64,000 nucleotides of DNA from Lysobacteraceae bacterium NML93-0399. GTDB taxonomy: Bacteria > Pseudomonadota > Gammaproteobacteria > Xanthomonadales > Xanthomonadaceae. The number at the start of each line of letters is the position of its first letter. Position 1 is the stretch's first letter. The stretch is taken from positions 186,001-250,000 of the forward strand of contig NTJI01000001.1 in NCBI GenBank assembly GCA_002307375.1, given 5' to 3'. This document shows, piece by piece, positions 8,998 through 17,517 of this stretch. Under the pieces are notes generated by a model, which was given only the letters and a program-made list of their open reading frames with translations, did no database searches and was not told the origin of the DNA. Position numbers and translations under genes: made by a program.

Positions 8998-10383
8998 TCA
9001 GTCGAACAGCTTGCCGGGATTGAGGATGCCGGCCGGGTCGAACGCGCGGCGGACGCCGCGCATCAGCGCGATCTCCGCAGCGCTGCGGGTCGACTCCAGG
9101 TACGGCTTCTTGACCAGTCCGATGCCGTGCTCGGCCGAGATGCTGCCGCCGTGCTCGGCCAGGGCCGCGGCCAACAGTTTGGTGACACGCTCGCATTCGA
9201 CGACGAAGTCCGCGTTCGCCATGTCGGCCGGCTTGAGCACGTTGATGTGCAGGTTGCCGTCGCCGATGTGGCCGAACCAGACCACGTCGAACTGCGGGTA
9301 TTCGGCCGCCAGCAGCGCCTGCGTATGCGCAAGGAATGCGGGCATCTGCGACACGCGCACCGAGACGTCATTCTTGTAGGGCACATGCGGCGCGAGACTT
9401 TCGGTGATGCCCTCGCGCAGCCGCCACAGCGCCGCGGCCTGTGCATCGCCGTGACTGATCACGCCGTCCTCGACCCAGCCCTGCTCCATGCAGTACTCGA
9501 ACGCCGACAGCACCTGCACTTCCCCGGCTTCGCCTTCGCAGGCGAACTCGGCCACGACGTAGTACGGATACACCGATTCGAACGGCGGCTGCGCGCCATG
9601 GGCGACGGTGTGGTGCAGCGCGCGGTCGGTGAAGAATTCGAAGGCTTCCAGCGGCAGGCGCGCGCGCAGGGCCTGGAAGACTTCCATCAGCACCTCGAAC
9701 GAAGGCAGCGCCAGCAGCATGACCCGTGTTTCGGGCGGCGGATCGGTCAGGCGCAAGCTCGCCTCGACGATGATGCCGAGCGTGCCTTCAGACGCGACCG
9801 CCAGATGCCGCAGGTCGTAGCCGCTGGAATTCTTGACCAGACCGCGGCCAAGATCGAGCAGCTCGCCGGTCGCGGTGACCAGCTTGATGCCCGCGACCCA
9901 CTCGCGCGTGTTGCCGTAGCGGACCACGCGGATGCCGCCGGCATTGGTCGCGATGTTGCCGCCGATCGAGCACGAGCCGCGCGCGGCGAAATCGACCGGA
10001 TACTGCAGGCCGTGTTCGCGCGCGGCCTCGTGCACCGCTTCAAGTGCGATGCCGGCTTCGACCGTCAGCAGCCGGTCGGCGGGCGTGTAGCCGATCACCC
10101 GGTTCATGCGCTGCAGGCTCACGACCAGCTCGCCGTTCGCCGCGACCGCGCCGCCCGACAGGCCGGTGCGCCCACCCGAAGGCACCACAGCGACGCCCTG
10201 CGCGTGCGCCCAGCGCATCACCGCCTGCACCTCTTCGACCGTCGCCGGCAATGCGACCGCCAGCGGTGCCGGCGTCCAGCGCCGCGTCCAGTCCACACCG
10301 TAATGCGCGAGGTCCGCGGCATCGGTCAACACGCGCAGCGACGGCACGGCGGACTGGAGACTGGCAATGCGGTCGTCGGACAT
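8998..10383 (-). CDS. FAD-linked D-2-hydroxyacid dehydrogenase, probably D-2-hydroxyglutarate dehydrogenase
   Basis: 461 residues with a PCMH-type FAD-binding domain in the first half (PSGGRTGLSGGAV, RGSCSIGGNIATNAGG, GYDLRHLAVASEGTLG) and a GlcD/vanillyl-alcohol-oxidase C-terminal domain ending in HGIGLVKKPYL and FDPAGILNPGKLFD. The WFGHIGDGNLHINV metal-ligand motif is intact. The ATG at 10383 gives the normal family length; the frame continues upstream only as antisense of serA. It is divergent from serA with 129 bp between. In Pseudomonas stutzeri the equivalent neighbour re-oxidises D-2-hydroxyglutarate made by SerA. The same role is inferred here; GlcD or D-lactate dehydrogenase are alternatives. 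Confidence 0.85.
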   Translation of the reverse strand: MSDDRIASLQSAVPSLRVLTDAADLAHYGVDWTRRWTPAPLAVALPATVEEVQAVMRWAHAQGVAVVPSGGRTGLSGGAVAANGELVVSLQRMNRVIGYTPADRLLTVEAGIALEAVHEAAREHGLQYPVDFAARGSCSIGGNIATNAGGIRVVRYGNTREWVAGIKLVTATGELLDLGRGLVKNSSGYDLRHLAVASEGTLGIIVEASLRLTDPPPETRVMLLALPSFEVLMEVFQALRARLPLEAFEFFTDRALHHTVAHGAQPPFESVYPYYVVAEFACEGEAGEVQVLSAFEYCMEQGWVEDGVISHGDAQAAALWRLREGITESLAPHVPYKNDVSVRVSQMPAFLAHTQALLAAEYPQFDVVWFGHIGDGNLHINVLKPADMANADFVVECERVTKLLAAALAEHGGSISAEHGIGLVKKPYLESTRSAAEIALMRGVRRAFDPAGILNPGKLFD

Positions 10384-10512
10384 CGGTCTGCGGCGTGGCG
10401 AGCGGGTCGTCAGCGTGCCAGCGCGCCGGGAATGCGTCCAGCCGCGCCGGACCACGCCGCAGCCGGGGTTCTGGCACCATGACCGCGCTGTCCCCCACAC
10501 GCGAATCCGCCG

Positions 10513-11745
10513 ATGAAGACCTCGTTTCCGAAGCAGGACATCCGTGTCCTGCTGCTCGAAGGCATCAGCCAGAGCGCCGTCGACACCTTCCACGCCGCCG
10601 GCTACAGCCAGGTCGAGGTGCATCCCAAATCGCTGCCCGACGACCAGCTGCTGGCGAAGATCGCCGACGCGCACATCATCGGCATCCGTTCGCGCACCCA
10701 TCTGAGCGCCGAGGTGCTGAGCAAGGCGCGCCGGCTGATGGCGATCGGCTGCTTCTGCATCGGCACCAACCAGGTCGATCTCGAAGCCGCGGAGCGCGCC
10801 GGCATTCCGGTGTTCAACGCGCCCTACTCCAACACGCGCTCGGTGGCCGAACTCGTCGTCGCCGAGGCGATCATGCTGCTGCGCGGGATTCCGCAGAAGA
10901 ACGCGCAGTGCCACCGCGGCGGCTGGAGCAAGTCGGCGCTCGGCAGCCATGAAGCGCGCGGCAAGACGCTGGGCATCGTCGGCTATGGCCACATCGGCAC
11001 CCAGGTCGGCGTGCTGGCCGAGGCGCTGGGCATGCAGGTGCTCTTCCACGACATCGAAACCAAGCTGTCGCTGGGCAATGCGCGCAGTGCGGCGAGCCTG
11101 GAAGATCTGCTCGCCCGCAGCGACGTGGTGACCCTGCATGTGCCCGAAACGCCGTCGACGCGGCTGATGTTCGGACCGGCCGAGATCGCCGCGATGCGCC
11201 CCGGTGCGCATCTGATCAATGCCTCGCGCGGCAACGTGGTGGACATCGACGCGCTCGATGCGGCGCTGCGCAGCGGTCAGGTCGGGGGCGCGGCGATCGA
11301 CGTGTTCCCGGTCGAACCCCAGGGCAACGACGACGCGTTCGAGTCCACGCTGCTCGGCCACGACAACGTGCTGCTGACCCCGCACGTCGGTGGCAGCACG
11401 CTGGAGGCACAGGACAACATCGGCGTGGAAGTCGCGGCGAAACTCGTGCGCTACAGCGACAACGGCAGCACGCTGTCGGCGGTGAATTTTCCCGAGGTCA
11501 CCCTGCCCGAGCACATCGGCAGCCACCGCCTGCTACATCTGCATCGCAACGTGCCCGGCGTGCTGTCGAAGATCAACGAGGTGTTCTCGCGAGAGGCGAT
11601 CAACATCGACGGGCAGTACCTGCGCACGAATGCGAACGTCGGCTATGTGGTGATCGATGTGGCCGCCAGCGAAGACCAGGCGGCGCGGCTGCGCAGCGAG
11701 CTGTCGAAGATCGACGGCACGATCCGCACGCGCATTCTTTACTGA
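10513..11745 (+). CDS. serA: D-3-phosphoglycerate dehydrogenase
   Basis: 410 residues, the E. coli-type length, without the long insertion of mammalian-type enzymes. It holds a D-isomer 2-hydroxyacid dehydrogenase domain with the Rossmann motif GIVGYGHIGTQVG (about residues 155-167), the arginine motif NASRGNVVDID, a catalytic Glu/His pair (His in TPHVGGST) and a C-terminal ACT domain (HRNVPGVLSKINEVF) for serine feedback inhibition. It catalyses the first step of serine synthesis and in related bacteria also reduces 2-oxoglutarate to D-2-hydroxyglutarate. The divergent D2HGDH-like gene fits that coupling. Confidence 0.97.
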   Translation: MKTSFPKQDIRVLLLEGISQSAVDTFHAAGYSQVEVHPKSLPDDQLLAKIADAHIIGIRSRTHLSAEVLSKARRLMAIGCFCIGTNQVDLEAAERAGIPVFNAPYSNTRSVAELVVAEAIMLLRGIPQKNAQCHRGGWSKSALGSHEARGKTLGIVGYGHIGTQVGVLAEALGMQVLFHDIETKLSLGNARSAASLEDLLARSDVVTLHVPETPSTRLMFGPAEIAAMRPGAHLINASRGNVVDIDALDAALRSGQVGGAAIDVFPVEPQGNDDAFESTLLGHDNVLLTPHVGGSTLEAQDNIGVEVAAKLVRYSDNGSTLSAVNFPEVTLPEHIGSHRLLHLHRNVPGVLSKINEVFSREAINIDGQYLRTNANVGYVVIDVAASEDQAARLRSELSKIDGTIRTRILY

Positions 11746-11789
11746 TTGGTCGGATCAGCCGCACGTTTTGCGGCATCCGCGACATGCCC

Positions 11790-11859
11790 CTGTAGGAGCG
11801 CGCTTGCGCGCGATGGGCCGTATCGGGACAGCTTCTCGCGCGCAAGCGCGCTCCTACAG
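11790..11859. repeat. Short-form tgtaggagcg inverted repeat
   Basis: Arms ctgtaggagcgcgcttgcgc and gcgcaagcgcgctcctacag around a 30-base centre. It lies between the convergent serA and Nudix genes and could form a long hairpin in transcripts from either side. Confidence 0.85.
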
Positions 11860-11882
11860 AGAGCACGAACCTGTGGGGGATG

Positions 11883-12476
11883 TCAGGCGGGGCTGTCCAG
11901 CCACCGCCGCGCCATGCGCCGCAGCGACGCGTCGTAGGCGTCCCCGTCGGCAACCTCGGCAATCGCGCGCCACGCCAGCGCGTGCGATTCCTCGCTGACA
12001 ACGAAGGTTTCGTCATCGCCGGCGCGCACCACGTAGCGCACGTCGTAGTGCCAGTGACCGGGAACGCCCTTGTGATCGGGAATCCAGTGCCGGTCGAGGT
12101 CGAAGATGTCCGGCCGCACGGTGACGCCGACGAGGCCGGTTTCTTCTTCCGTCTCACGCAGGGCCACGCGGGCGAGGTCGCGGTCGCCATCGGCGTGTCC
12201 GCCCGGCTGCAGCCAGAGCCCGAGCTTGCGGTGATGGGTCAGCAGCGTGCGTCGTCCATCCCCACTGACCACCAGCGCCGAGGCGGTGAAATGACCCGCA
12301 AGACGCGCGCGCTCGAACGGATCTTCGGGATCTCCCAGCAACGCGATGAACGCATCAGCGACGGCCCGCTGCGCGGGATGGCGTGCGCCGAAACCGGCGA
12401 ATGCATCGGCGAGCGCGGCCTCGATCGGTGCCCCGTCAAGGGACGCTTCGTGCGCGTGGCGAACTGCGTCGGACAT
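11883..12476 (-). CDS. Nudix hydrolase
   Basis: 197 residues with a Nudix fold. The Nudix box region runs from GGHADGDRD to RETEEETGL (about residues 105-128). The REtxEExGL half is intact, but the upstream glutamate of the consensus (Gx5E) is an arginine, so the box is a variant. The WLQPGG sequence just before it is shared by a bacterial subgroup of unassigned specificity. The preceding ~60 residues are helical and rich in Ala and Asp. The substrate, presumably a nucleoside-diphosphate derivative, is unknown. The start at 12476 gives MSDAVRHAH; a longer open frame to 12869 runs antisense into the promoter and start of the neighbouring permease gene and is unlikely to be used. Confidence 0.88.
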   Translation of the reverse strand: MSDAVRHAHEASLDGAPIEAALADAFAGFGARHPAQRAVADAFIALLGDPEDPFERARLAGHFTASALVVSGDGRRTLLTHHRKLGLWLQPGGHADGDRDLARVALRETEEETGLVGVTVRPDIFDLDRHWIPDHKGVPGHWHYDVRYVVRAGDDETFVVSEESHALAWRAIAEVADGDAYDASLRRMARRWLDSPA

Positions 12477-12581
12477 GGAGATTTGCTGCGTTGCGGCGTG
12501 ACTGGAGCGGCAGGATCGGCGTTCCGGCAAGCGCGCACAAGCGGTGTTTTCGTTGCTTGTGCCGGAACGCTGCGTTTGGCA

Positions 12582-12597
12582 TGGTACGGCGATTGCC
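12582..12597 (+). promoter_or_regulatory. Possible sigma54 promoter
   Basis: TGGTACGGCGATTGCC fits the -24/-12 pattern TGGYAYRNNNNTTGCW except at the last base, with exactly 10 bp between the GG and GC dinucleotides. Transcription would start near 12608, about 68 bases before the permease ATG. It is a pattern match by eye; enhancer-binding sites were not identified. Confidence 0.35.
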
Positions 12598-12675
12598 GCG
12601 TGGTCGCGGGGGGACGAAGGAACGTCTGGCGGCCTTTTTTCGCATGCGGCGCCGAACGTCCAACCGGGGATCCCG

Positions 12676-14178
12676 ATGCTCAAGAACCTGATGATCACCA
12701 AGCCCATCCAGGCCCAGCCGCATGTCGACGCGGGCGAGCCTGTCGAAGGCAGTCTCTCGGGCGAGGTCGGGTTCAAACGCACGCTCACCGCCAAGCACCT
12801 GGTCATGCTGGGACTGGGCGCGGTCATCGGCGCGGGCATCTTCGTCATCACCGGTACCGCGGCGGCCAATCATGCCGGCCCGGCGATCATGCTGAGCTTC
12901 GTCATCGCAGGCTTCGCCTGTGCGATGGCCGGCCTGTGCTACGCCGAATTCGCGGCAATGATCCCCGCCTCCGGCAGCGCCTACAGCTACACCTACGCCA
13001 CGCTCGGCGAGGCGCTCGCGTGGTTCGTGGGCTGGAGCCTGGTGCTCGAATACCTGTTCGCGGCGTCGACCGTCGCGGTCGGCTGGTCGGGTTACACGGT
13101 GAGCTTTCTCGACAGCTTCGGCATCCATCTACCCGCGGCGCTGACCCAGGCGCCGATCAATTTCTGCACCCACGAGGCCGCCCAGGCCGGCGCCTGCGAA
13201 TTCGGCAAGTTCGTGCTGACCGGCGCGCTGTTCAACCTGCCGGCGGTGCTGATCATCGCTGCGGTCGGCACGCTGTGCTACGTCGGCATCACCCAGTCGG
13301 CGACCGCCAACGCGATCATCGTCTCGATCAAGGTGCTGGTGATCCTGCTGCTGCTGGCCTTCGGTGCGCAGTACGTCGATGCCCAGAACTGGCTGCCCTT
13401 CATTCCCGAAAACCAGGGCGGCGACCGCTTCGGCTGGGAAGGCGTGCTGCGTGGCGCATCGATCGTGTTCTTCGCCTACATCGGTTTCGATGCGGTCTCC
13501 ACCGCCGCGCAGGAGGTCAAGAATCCGCAGCGCGACATGCCGATCGGCATCCTCGGCTCGCTGTTCCTGTGCACGCTGATCTACATCGCCGTGTCCGCGG
13601 TGCTGACCGGCATGGTGCCCTACACCGTGCTCGGCACCGCCAAGCCGGTCGCCACGGCGCTCGAGGCCTACCCGAGCCTGCTGTGGCTCAAGACGCTGGT
13701 GGAGATCGGCGCCATCGCAGGCCTCACCACGGTGATCCTGGTGATGCTGATGGGCCAGCCGCGCATCTTCTTCTCGATGTCGCAGGACGGCCTGCTGCCG
13801 CGCTTCTTCGGCGCGGTGCACAAGCGCTACCGTACGCCGCACAAAGGCACGGTGCTGGTGGCCATCGTCGCGGCGATCATGGCCGCGCTGCTGCCGATCC
13901 AGCTGCTCGGCGACGTGGTGTCGATGGGCACGCTGGTCGCGTTCGCGACCGTCTGTGTCGGTGTGATGGTCCTGCGCCGCACCCAGCCCGCATTGCACCG
14001 TCCGTTCCGCACGCCGGCGGTGTACGTGGTCGGCACGCTCGGCTTCCTGGCCTGCATCGGTCTGGTCGCGATCATGCCGCTGCTCAACTGGATGGTGCTG
14101 CTGGGCTGGACGATCGTGGGCTTCTGCATCTACTTCGCCTACGGCTACAAGCACAGCAAGCTGCGCAACGGCGCCTGA
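12676..14178 (+). CDS. APC-family amino-acid permease (cationic amino-acid transporter type)
   Basis: 500 residues with about 12 hydrophobic segments. The first contains GLGAVIGAGIFVITG, the substrate-binding helix of the APC superfamily, followed by GFACAMAGLCYAEFA. The later block FFAYIGFDAVSTAAQEVKNPQRDMP is typical of the CAT/YfnA subgroup. It should be an inner-membrane proton-coupled amino-acid importer; the exact substrate cannot be read. The ATG at 12676 follows ggggatccc and matches family N-termini; MITKPIQ at 12691 is an alternative. A sigma54-like element precedes it. A second, different APC permease follows on the same strand. Confidence 0.9.
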   Translation: MLKNLMITKPIQAQPHVDAGEPVEGSLSGEVGFKRTLTAKHLVMLGLGAVIGAGIFVITGTAAANHAGPAIMLSFVIAGFACAMAGLCYAEFAAMIPASGSAYSYTYATLGEALAWFVGWSLVLEYLFAASTVAVGWSGYTVSFLDSFGIHLPAALTQAPINFCTHEAAQAGACEFGKFVLTGALFNLPAVLIIAAVGTLCYVGITQSATANAIIVSIKVLVILLLLAFGAQYVDAQNWLPFIPENQGGDRFGWEGVLRGASIVFFAYIGFDAVSTAAQEVKNPQRDMPIGILGSLFLCTLIYIAVSAVLTGMVPYTVLGTAKPVATALEAYPSLLWLKTLVEIGAIAGLTTVILVMLMGQPRIFFSMSQDGLLPRFFGAVHKRYRTPHKGTVLVAIVAAIMAALLPIQLLGDVVSMGTLVAFATVCVGVMVLRRTQPALHRPFRTPAVYVVGTLGFLACIGLVAIMPLLNWMVLLGWTIVGFCIYFAYGYKHSKLRNGA

Positions 14179-14186
14179 TCGCACTG

Positions 14187-14211
14187 CACGGCCCGCCTCG
14201 CGCGGGCCGTG
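14187..14211 (+). terminator. Hairpin between two permease genes
   Basis: A perfect 10-bp stem, cacggcccgc / gcgggccgtg, begins 8 bases after the first permease stop. No U-tract follows, so it may be a weak terminator or an mRNA 3'-end stabiliser. Confidence 0.45.
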
Positions 14212-14268
14212 TGCCGTTACAGTCACGTCGCGGCGGCACGCGCCGCGCTGTTTTCTCCGGATCGCACG

Positions 14269-15573
14269 ATGTCCACCACCTCAACGGCCAAGAAGATCGG
14301 TCCGGTGCTGGCGACCTTCATGGTGGCCAACAACATGATCGGCTCGGGTTTCTTCCTGCTGCCGGCCACGCTCGCCCGCTCCGGTGCGGTGACCGTGTTC
14401 TCCTGGCTGATCGGCACCCTGCTCGCCGTCGCCCTGGGCGGCGCCTTCGCACGGCTCGCGCGCGAGTATCCCGACCTCAACTCGCCCGACGACTACATCC
14501 GCCCGACGCTCGGCCGTGACATGGGGTTTCTGGCCACCACGCTGTACTGGCTGTCGTCGTGGATCGGCAACAACGCGATCGCCGTCGCCGCGTTCGGCTA
14601 TCTGGTAATCCTGCTGCCGGTAGGCGATTCGCCCGGCGTGCAGCTGACCGGCCAGGTGCTGCTGATCTGGGCGATGTTCGCGCTGAACCTGCTCGGCCCG
14701 CGCAACATCGCGCGCTTCCAGTCGTTCTGCGTGGTGTTCGGGCTGTTGCCGGTGGCCGCGATCCTCATCGCGGGCTGGGCGTATTTCGACCCGGACATCT
14801 ACCGCGCCGGCTGGAACGTCAGTGGCACGTCCGATGCCGCGGTCGCGATCGGCTCGCTGGCGACGGTGTTCTGGGCGTTCATCGGCCTGGAAACCGGCGC
14901 CATGGTCGCCGGCGTGGTGCGCAATCCGGAGCGCAATGTGCCGATCGCGACGCTGTGCGGAATCCTGCTCGCGGGTGTGGTCTACATGGTCTCCTCGGTA
15001 CTGATGATGGGCATCGTGCCGGTCGAGGAACTGGCCAGCTCCAGCGCGCCGTTCGCGCTCGTTGCAGGCCAGATGTTCGGCGCCTGGGCGATCCCCGTCA
15101 TCGCCGCGGCTGCGGCGCTCAAGGCCACCGGCACGCTGGGCGGCTGGATGCTGGTGACCGGCGAATCGGGCGCACGCGCCGCCCAGCGCGGGTTCCTGCC
15201 GCGCGTGTTCGGCCGCCTGCTGAAGAACGGCGCCGCAGGGCCGGGGCTGCTGATCATCGTGCTGTCGATGACGCTGATCGCGTTCACCACGCTTTCGGAC
15301 ACCGTCGGCAGCCAGTTCGAAACCATCATCAACATGGCCGTCACCCTGGTCGTCATGGCTTACGCCGCGGCCGGCCTGAGCCTGCTGCTCGGTAATGCCG
15401 CGCACCCGGCCGGCACGCGCGAGCGCCTGCTGGGCATGGGCGCGCTGGTGGCCTGCGGTCTGCTGGTGTGGTCGACCTCCATCGAGACACTGATGGGCGC
15501 GGCGATCATCGCGCTGCTGGCCTGGGCGGCCTTCCGTGGATTCGCGCGCCGCGGCGAGACCACGCCGCGGTGA
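14269..15573 (+). CDS. APC-family amino-acid permease/antiporter (AdiC/PotE-like)
   Basis: 434 residues, about 12 membrane segments. The N-terminal GPVLATFMVANNMIGSGFFL places it in the basic amino-acid/polyamine antiporter group (AdiC, PotE, CadB) rather than with the preceding CAT-type permease. Helix 6 has FWAFIGLETGAMVAGVVRNP, the aromatic gating region of that group. The start at 14269 gives the shorter MSTTSTAKK; upstream in-frame codons have no ribosome-binding site. No amino-acid decarboxylase is adjacent, so an acid-resistance role is not supported by context. The stop TGA overlaps the GTG of the next, broken gene (GTGA). Confidence 0.88.
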   Translation: MSTTSTAKKIGPVLATFMVANNMIGSGFFLLPATLARSGAVTVFSWLIGTLLAVALGGAFARLAREYPDLNSPDDYIRPTLGRDMGFLATTLYWLSSWIGNNAIAVAAFGYLVILLPVGDSPGVQLTGQVLLIWAMFALNLLGPRNIARFQSFCVVFGLLPVAAILIAGWAYFDPDIYRAGWNVSGTSDAAVAIGSLATVFWAFIGLETGAMVAGVVRNPERNVPIATLCGILLAGVVYMVSSVLMMGIVPVEELASSSAPFALVAGQMFGAWAIPVIAAAAALKATGTLGGWMLVTGESGARAAQRGFLPRVFGRLLKNGAAGPGLLIIVLSMTLIAFTTLSDTVGSQFETIINMAVTLVVMAYAAAGLSLLLGNAAHPAGTRERLLGMGALVACGLLVWSTSIETLMGAAIIALLAWAAFRGFARRGETTPR

Positions 15574-15818
15574 GCGATCGCGACGACGCGTACTAGTTCC
15601 GGGCGCGAAGGATCGGCTTCGGCTGGGGCCTGCCGCTGCGCTGGCAGGGCTGGGTGGTGCTGGTGGCATACCTGCTGACGGTCCTCAGCTGCGGTTGGCG
15701 GTTTCCGCCGGACGCGCAGCCGTTGGCGTTCGGCGTCTGCATGGCGGTCGCAACCGGCCTGCTGATCGCGGTCTGCGCCCTGAAGGGGGAACCCCTGCGC
15801 GCACGTCGTCCGCGCTGA
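15570..15818 (+). pseudogene. Small membrane protein gene interrupted by an in-frame TAG
   Basis: A GTG at 15570 overlaps the upstream stop (GTGA) and opens a frame reading MSDRDDAY. A TAG follows at codon 9 (15594-15596). The same frame then stays open to the TGA at 15816: IGFGWGLPLRWQGWVV, a hydrophobic segment, FPPDAQPLAFG, a second hydrophobic segment (CMAVATGLLIAVCAL), and a basic tail. This two-helix arrangement with GWGLP.RWQGW at the front resembles a small uncharacterised protein that I recall from related genomes. No ATG, GTG or TTG lies between the TAG and the GWG motif. The gene is therefore broken by a nonsense mutation, recoded, or affected by a sequencing error. Confidence 0.65.
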
Positions 15819-15835
15819 TCGCCACACCGCCGCGC

Positions 15836-15841
15836 TAGAAT
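15836..15841 (+). promoter_or_regulatory. -10-like box directly before mtnB
   Basis: TAGAAT ends 7 bases before the mtnB ATG. If used as a -10 element, the transcript would start at or next to the ATG. No good -35 hexamer is visible. Confidence 0.4.
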
Positions 15842-15848
15842 CCGCGCC

Positions 15849-16493
15849 ATGTCCGATACGCCCCCCTTCGATGTCCACCGCCTGCGCGAGCTCGCCGGCG
15901 AGCTGATCGTCAACATTCGCGAACTGGCCGAAGCCGGCTGGACGCCCGCCACCAGCAGCAACTTCTCGCGCCGCCTCGATGACCGCCACGCGGCGATCAC
16001 CGTCTCCGGTCGCGACAAGGGCAAGCTGAAGGAAGACGACATCATGGTCGTCGACTTCGACGGCCTCGCCGTCGGCAGCGATCACCGCCCGTCGGCCGAA
16101 ACCCTGCTGCACACCCAGCTCTATCGCCGGTTCCCCGAGATCGGTTGCATCCTGCACACGCATTCGCCGACCCAGACCATCGCCTCGCGCCTGTTCGCCG
16201 CCGACGGCCACGTGCGCCTGGAAGGCTACGAACTGCTGAAGGCCTTCGCCGGCAACAGTACGCACGAGATGGCGGTCGACGTGCCGGTGCTGCCCAACAG
16301 CCAGGACATGGACGTGCTCTCGGCCCAGGTCGAATCGCTGCTCGACGCCGGCCCGATGTGGGGTTACCTCATCGACGGCCACGGCCTCTACGCCTGGGGC
16401 CGCGACATGGCCGAGGCCCGCCGGCACCTGGAAGCTTTCGAGTTCCTGTTGCACTGCGAGCTGGAACTGCGCCGCCTGCGCGCCACGCACTGA
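15849..16493 (+). CDS. mtnB: Methylthioribulose-1-phosphate dehydratase
   Basis: 214 residues of the class II aldolase/adducin family. It dehydrates 5-methylthioribulose-1-phosphate in methionine salvage. Conserved features are the N-terminal [14 protein letters not shown], the zinc ligands in LHTHSPTQT (about residues 98-106) with a later histidine in [10 protein letters not shown], and the catalytic glutamate region FPEIG. Length and motifs match MtnB. It is followed on the same strand by mtnD and mtnC, the next two pathway genes in reverse reaction order; mtnA, mtnP and transaminase genes are not in the window. A -10-like box sits immediately upstream. Confidence 0.94.
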   Translation: MSDTPPFDVHRLRELAGELIVNIRELAEAGWTPATSSNFSRRLDDRHAAITVSGRDKGKLKEDDIMVVDFDGLAVGSDHRPSAETLLHTQLYRRFPEIGCILHTHSPTQTIASRLFAADGHVRLEGYELLKAFAGNSTHEMAVDVPVLPNSQDMDVLSAQVESLLDAGPMWGYLIDGHGLYAWGRDMAEARRHLEAFEFLLHCELELRRLRATH

Positions 16494-16598
16494 GTTCTGC
16501 GCTGCCGGCAGTGGAACGATGGTGTTCCGCCGCGGTCCATATTGCGCGCCGGTGGCTTTGCTAGGCTGGACGGCCCGCCCGCGCCGAGCCAGACCGCC

Positions 16599-17153
16599 AT
16601 GAGCCGCCTCCGCATCTTCGACGACACCGCCCCCGAGACGCCGCTGTTCGACAGCCGCGACGGCGACGCGATCGCCCGCGAACTGCAGGCCATTGGCGTG
16701 ACCTTCGAGCGCTGGCAGGCGGCCAAGCCGGTCGCCGCCGGCGCCTCGCAGGACGAGGTCATCGCCGCCTACAAGGCCGACATCGACCGCATCAGCGCCG
16801 AGCGCGGCTTCAACACCGTCGACGTGATCAGCATCGCGCCCGACAATCCCAAGCGCGACGAACTGCGTGCCAAGTTCCTCGAGGAACATTTCCACAAGGA
16901 AGACGAGGTGCGCTTCTTCGTCGACGGCTCGGGGCTGTTCACCCTGCACGTCGAGGGCAAGGTCTACGAGATCGAGTGCGTCAAGGACGACCTGATCGGC
17001 GTGCCCGACGGCGTCACGCACTGGTTCGACATGGGCAGCGAACCGCGCTTCGTGGCGATCCGCTTCTTCGAGCAGCCCGATGGCTGGATCGGCCACTTCA
17101 CCGGCTCGGACATCGCACAGAAGTTCCCGCGCTACGAGCCGGACGTGCGCTGA
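16599..17153 (+). CDS. mtnD: Acireductone dioxygenase
   Basis: 184 residues, a cupin. The metal site HFHKEDE (His, His, Glu at about residues 97-103) and the later histidine in GVTHWFDMG are present. With iron the enzyme gives formate and 2-oxo-4-methylthiobutyrate (methionine salvage); with nickel it makes methylthiopropionate, CO and formate. The metal cannot be predicted. The ATG at 16599 gives MSRLRIFDD; the frame extends 19 codons further upstream but without an SD sequence. It lies 105 bp after mtnB. The 580-bp gap to mtnC is filled with dispersed repeats. Confidence 0.95.
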   Translation: MSRLRIFDDTAPETPLFDSRDGDAIARELQAIGVTFERWQAAKPVAAGASQDEVIAAYKADIDRISAERGFNTVDVISIAPDNPKRDELRAKFLEEHFHKEDEVRFFVDGSGLFTLHVEGKVYEIECVKDDLIGVPDGVTHWFDMGSEPRFVAIRFFEQPDGWIGHFTGSDIAQKFPRYEPDVR

Positions 17154-17223
17154 GGCTGCCGCTGGCAGCCTGATCTCTCCTTGGGTTGGCGCACGGCGTC
17201 TGCAGGCTTTCGTTCCCCATTGC

Positions 17224-17336
17224 CGTCACTCCCGCGCAGGCGGGAATCCAGGGACGTTGCTCTTCTGTTTTTCGAGGCAAGGCGAAGCGAGCAGCCGCCA
17301 AACGTCCATGGATTCCCGCCTGCGCGGGAATGACGG
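17224..17336. repeat. Inverted repeat of the attcccgcgcaggcggga type, copy 1
   Basis: The left arm cgtcactcccgcgcaggcgg and its inverse near 17310-17336 (ending gcgggaatgacggg) enclose about 45 bases. Each arm is also a small palindrome. It lies between mtnD and mtnC in sequence with no gene. Confidence 0.8.
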
Positions 17337-17517
17337 GTGAGGGCCAAGCCCGACGGAAGACTCGTCGACGAAGCCGTCGCCTCATCCGAAACCGGCGCGT
17401 CTACCGACGTCCTCACATCCTTCTGCCCATTCCTCTGGTTCGAGCGCTGGCCCCGTGGCGTGCCGTGACCGATCGCGCGCCGTTCGCCCGATTCCAAACC
17501 TTGCAGCGCTCACTATC

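Noticed and set aside
8974-10482. 502-codon plus-strand frame opposite the D2HGDH-like gene
   Set aside because: Antisense shadow: Arg/Asp/His-rich and with no domain; the minus strand has complete FAD-binding motifs.
14187-14211. Hairpin between permeases as a riboswitch
   Set aside because: It is a simple GC stem after a stop codon without any aptamer-like conserved bases.
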